Below are positions 61,346 to 64,000 of a stretch of DNA of 64,000 bases, in pieces. Below the pieces are notes generated by a model. The model did no database searches and was not told the DNA's origin. It saw only the letters and a program-made list of their open reading frames with translations. Made by a program: the position numbers and the translations under genes. Where the stretch lies: contig CALOFP010000001.1 of NCBI GenBank assembly GCA_942492635.1, forward strand, positions 682,001 to 746,000, read 5' to 3'. Origin of the DNA: CALOFP01 sp942492635. Lineage in GTDB: Bacteria; UBP6; UBA1177; CALOFP01. Each line of letters starts with the position of its first letter. The first letter of the stretch is position 1.

Positions 61346-61935
61346 GTGGTTCCCCTCCTTTAAAAAATAATGATTTCTACCCCCCAGTAAAAACCAGAAA
61401 CAAGTATATCGCCATAATAAGCCCAGTTTCAGCTTTTCTATTTTCCTGAATTGAATTTTCAAATAAAGGAACTCAAACACTGCAACAAATAACTGAACGA
61501 AATAATCATTGCATTACAATTGATATTGCCAGCAATCAATATTCAATATCAACTATCTTTTTTTACTACTTTTTCCAATAGCCTTACAAACAAATATCAA
61601 ACTATCATCGCTCTGTCAAGACAATGCTAACATTGAACATTACTTATCATTTTCGGTTACTGATCCTTTTTTTCCAACACTTTAAAACATCGTAGCAATA
61701 AAGTCTTTTGTAATTATTCGAATCTTCACTATATTTTATAAATATTCACTAACAACTAATCCCATTTAAGAAATCTTCAGATAGAATTTCTGCAAGAATA
61801 ACGATTTACAGAAATCCTTTTTTTATTGCTGGCTCAACTATTTTTAATATGATGGTAAAGAATACTGATTTGATATAGAAACATCTATATCTCAATATAT
61901 TTTTAAAACTTCGAACAAACTATTTCGGGGAGAGC
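61346..61935. other. Gene-free AT-rich region
   Basis: Lies between divergent lipoprotein genes; carries their promoters. No repeats, RNA gene or conserved frame seen. Confidence 0.4.
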
Positions 61936-63447
61936 ATGCAGTCAAAAAACTTTCTATACAGCATTCCGGCAATTCTACTATCTCTATTTTTTATCTCAAC
62001 TGTGAATTCCTGCAACAAAGCTCCAGCAGTTCAAAATCGCAACAAAAACCTCTATCTCAACACCCCGGTTAGTTTCGATGAATGCGAGAGAGCTTTACTG
62101 AGCTACTCAATTAATCCGAAAACATCGTTGATCGAAATTAAAATCAAGGTAAATAAACAGAATGATATTACAACTGCCTTTGTTTTTTCAAAAAGAATAG
62201 GATTAGATTCTCCAGGTGAAATTGTAAAAGACATCAAGGCTTTTTCAAATGACGGATCACGTATTTTTGTCCGCTCTCAAAAAGGCAAACGATGGATTGT
62301 AGAACACAACGGGAAACCTTTTACTCTTTCCTACACTGTAGTTCCAATGGAGCGGGGTTTCTTTTCAGGCTGGGCTAATCTCTTCGGTAAAAAAAACAAC
62401 AGCAATATTGCTCAAAAAGAGGACGATCATCTTTTCATGTACGGTTTTTCCGTTCTGATGTATCCGGAGAGGATTGAGTCCAGCGATTTCAACGACATTC
62501 CGGTTTCCCTTACTCTTCATTCTACCGATTTCCTTCATATGAAAACAAATATTGAAAAAGATAAGCTGACACTTTCACTTTCCGAAGTTCTCGATTCAGT
62601 GGTTGTAGCGGGTGACTACATAACAGAGAGCTATCGTCTTGGAGATAGAAACTCTCACATTATACTTTGCGGAAAGGAGTGGACTTTTAAAAACAGTGAA
62701 TTTTTCAAACGGTTTTCAGCCATCACCGAGACTCATGATCGAGTATCAAAAATTTTCAAGAGTTCAAGCACGCTCATTATCCTCAGGGAAGGATCTTTTT
62801 CCACTCCCATAACAAGAAAAGTTGAAAACGGTTTCATAATTACGGCAGATTCGGATACCCCGTTGAAAGATCTGGAGATTGCTTTTGCCAAAAACTATCT
62901 GGAACAGTGGCGAACCCGCAGCTTGGTAAAAACGGACAGGGAGCATCCGCAGGTAACTTTCAGCTGGTTTACTCGCGGATTCGGAGATTATCTGACAATT
63001 ATGACGCTCTACCAGTCAGGAAATATGACCGAGAGCGATTTTCTCAGGAAAATGGATCAACTTCACCGGGAATATCTTGATAATCCTTATGCATTTTCCG
63101 CATCTCTTCGCGACATCGCTATTCACTATAGAGAAGACGGCGATTATAAGAAGCTTTCAAGACAGAAGGGCGCACTGCTGGCGTTTATTTTCGATACGCT
63201 GATCAGGGAAAAATCGAACGACAACGCCAACCTCTTCAATTTCATTCATTTTCTGCGCATTCGTCACCTTCAGAGCGGAAAACGTTTTACCGGAAGGGAA
63301 ATTGTTGAGGCAATTGAAGGGTTTGTCGATTTGCCGGGGCGTTCTTTCTACGACGATTTTATCGACAGTGCCGATCCGATTCCTTTCAAGGAGTACGTTG
63401 TACGGCGAAAGTGCGTAAAAAAAGCGGTGACCTCCACCGGAAAATAG
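61936..63447 (+). CDS. M61-like lipoprotein lacking the zinc-binding residues
   Basis: Lipoprotein of 503 residues (NSC lipobox, Cys ~26; no acidic linker). N-terminal beta domain (~40-230), then a helical domain that follows the glycyl-aminopeptidase (M61) pattern. The helix corresponding to HExxHxWN is KNYLEQWR (319-326): Trp325 is kept, but both His and the Glu are replaced. The third-ligand helix FSEGF is SWFTRGFGDY, with Arg347 in place of Glu. Downstream blocks fit M61: QSGNMTESDFLRKMDQLHREY, SRQKGALLAFIFDTLIR and a final LPGRSFYDDFID. The usual C-terminal PDZ domain is absent. So it is a probable pseudo-peptidase (binding or scaffold). GGGGAG precedes the ATG. Confidence 0.7.
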   Translation: MQSKNFLYSIPAILLSLFFISTVNSCNKAPAVQNRNKNLYLNTPVSFDECERALLSYSINPKTSLIEIKIKVNKQNDITTAFVFSKRIGLDSPGEIVKDIKAFSNDGSRIFVRSQKGKRWIVEHNGKPFTLSYTVVPMERGFFSGWANLFGKKNNSNIAQKEDDHLFMYGFSVLMYPERIESSDFNDIPVSLTLHSTDFLHMKTNIEKDKLTLSLSEVLDSVVVAGDYITESYRLGDRNSHIILCGKEWTFKNSEFFKRFSAITETHDRVSKIFKSSSTLIILREGSFSTPITRKVENGFIITADSDTPLKDLEIAFAKNYLEQWRTRSLVKTDREHPQVTFSWFTRGFGDYLTIMTLYQSGNMTESDFLRKMDQLHREYLDNPYAFSASLRDIAIHYREDGDYKKLSRQKGALLAFIFDTLIREKSNDNANLFNFIHFLRIRHLQSGKRFTGREIVEAIEGFVDLPGRSFYDDFIDSADPIPFKEYVVRRKCVKKAVTSTGK

Positions 63448-64000
63448 GCATTGGGAATTCGAAGCGAGTCCCGAGCGTTCTGAAAACGGGGCGCCCCCGA
63501 CCAAGACCAACAGCAACCATTTGTTTTCACAACCATATTTCAAACAACACAATATCGGGGCGTGCCTCCGTGTGCGCCCGGCCATGTCATTAATTTATTT
63601 CCAGAATTTACTCAACAAATACAACACAATACGTAGAAACCATGAAGGGCATAAAGAAAAAGAAAAACCATTTAAAACCAGCATAATTTTCCCAAATAAT
63701 AAAATTCCATTTCCGTTTCCAATTTGACCTCAAAAAAATATATCGGGCAATTTAGCAGCTTGAATGATGAAATTATTTGTATCTTGTTGAAAATAGTCGC
63801 TGTTTTGGTCTAAAACAAAATATTCATACGCTGTAAGCCGCTATTTCGGTCTCTATATCTTTCACTTGCCAAATTCAAAGGCTGGCAGGATCAGGATATT
63901 TTTTTTCGCAGGATTTTAGTGGCTGGATTGGTCAGGATATTTGTTTCATTATGAATTCAGTCGCTGATTTTGGGTGGAAAAAGTTTTTGTGAGTCTCTGA
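63448..64000. repeat. Gene-free region with palindromic and direct repeats
   Basis: GC-rich palindromic pieces at ~63493-63503 (GGGGCGCCCC) and ~63558-63583 (GGGGCGTGCC / GTGTGCGCCC type, with CCGGCC after it) resemble common dispersed intergenic palindromes. Near the right edge GGCTGG-N-AGGAT is followed by CAGGATATTT twice (63881 and 63923). No coding frame. Confidence 0.45.

Noticed and set aside
1..64000. CRISPR arrays, tRNA or rRNA genes, prophage, replication origin
   Set aside because: No regularly spaced direct repeats, cloverleaf with GGTTCGA-type arm, rRNA signature, phage structural gene or DnaA-box cluster was seen on reading; a tRNA scan would be the decisive check.

Overview
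The window reads as chromosomal DNA of a Gram-negative, motile, probably anaerobic or microaerophilic bacterium of low-to-medium GC. It is dominated by exported lipoproteins: thirteen genes have a lipobox ending in Cys, and eleven of these continue into a long Asp/Glu/Ser-rich linker before the folded domain. A CoaX-XseA operon carrying a HEAT-like repeat protein, a MoxR/DUF58/TgpA operon, a class I Hcp operon and three-part chemotaxis and two-component proteins suggest a member of the former Deltaproteobacteria (Myxococcota or Desulfobacterota type) or a neighbouring phylum. This placement is inference; no rRNA or tRNA gene was seen.

Layout. 1-4.4 kb: 5' part of a putative outer-membrane protein (minus strand, TTG start), then two tandem erythromycin-esterase-type lipoproteins. 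4.4-7.1 kb: a decayed DUF4097-like relic, a REC-REC-GGDEF regulator and a SatP/YaaH acetate transporter. 7.4-13.4 kb: four exported or lipoprotein enzymes or unknowns (clostripain-type peptidase, TAP-type alpha/beta hydrolase, an unknown lipoprotein, an MBL-fold hydrolase). 13.5-14.6 kb: a Y1 (REP-type) transposase bounded by perfect 26-bp inverted repeats, inserted flush against the stop codon of a chemoreceptor. 17-20.6 kb: a hybrid one-piece two-component regulator with a beta-propeller sensor and AraC output. 20.8-25.9 kb: an ankyrin protein, a small membrane protein gene split by an IS200-type element, and two divergent lipoproteins (SGNH-like; jelly-roll-like). 26.5-28.3 kb: cyclase-family hydrolase, flavin-reductase-like protein and a MarR regulator with a matching operator in front of each of the last two. 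28.3-29.4 kb: a gene-free repeat cluster. 29.4-32.3 kb: ferredoxin-hcp-rrf2 nitrosative-stress operon. 32.5-43.2 kb: housekeeping (M18 aminopeptidase, coaX, HEAT-like, xseA, pepT, moxR-DUF58-tgpA). 43.9-47.6 kb: a trypsin-like protease fused to an EEP nuclease, followed by a cytoplasmic GH13 enzyme. 48.2-51.9 kb: two paralogous endonuclease I lipoproteins with duplicated promoter and leader. 52.1-63.4 kb: DUF3857/transglutaminase lipoprotein, methyltransferase, HAD phosphatase, MFS transporter, tandem small membrane proteins, a GAF protein with a Cys cluster, a Kelch lipoprotein, and an M61-like protein that has lost its zinc ligands.

How it fits together. Most of the accessory genes encode an envelope or surface repertoire of hydrolases (peptidases, esterases, nucleases, carbohydrate-active or binding proteins) under local regulators. 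The most system-like novelty is the cytoplasmic protease-nuclease fusion with its GH13 neighbour (43.9-47.6 kb). Mobile DNA is present as two HUH-transposase elements (one has inactivated a gene that can be rebuilt in frame) and several families of short palindromic intergenic repeats.
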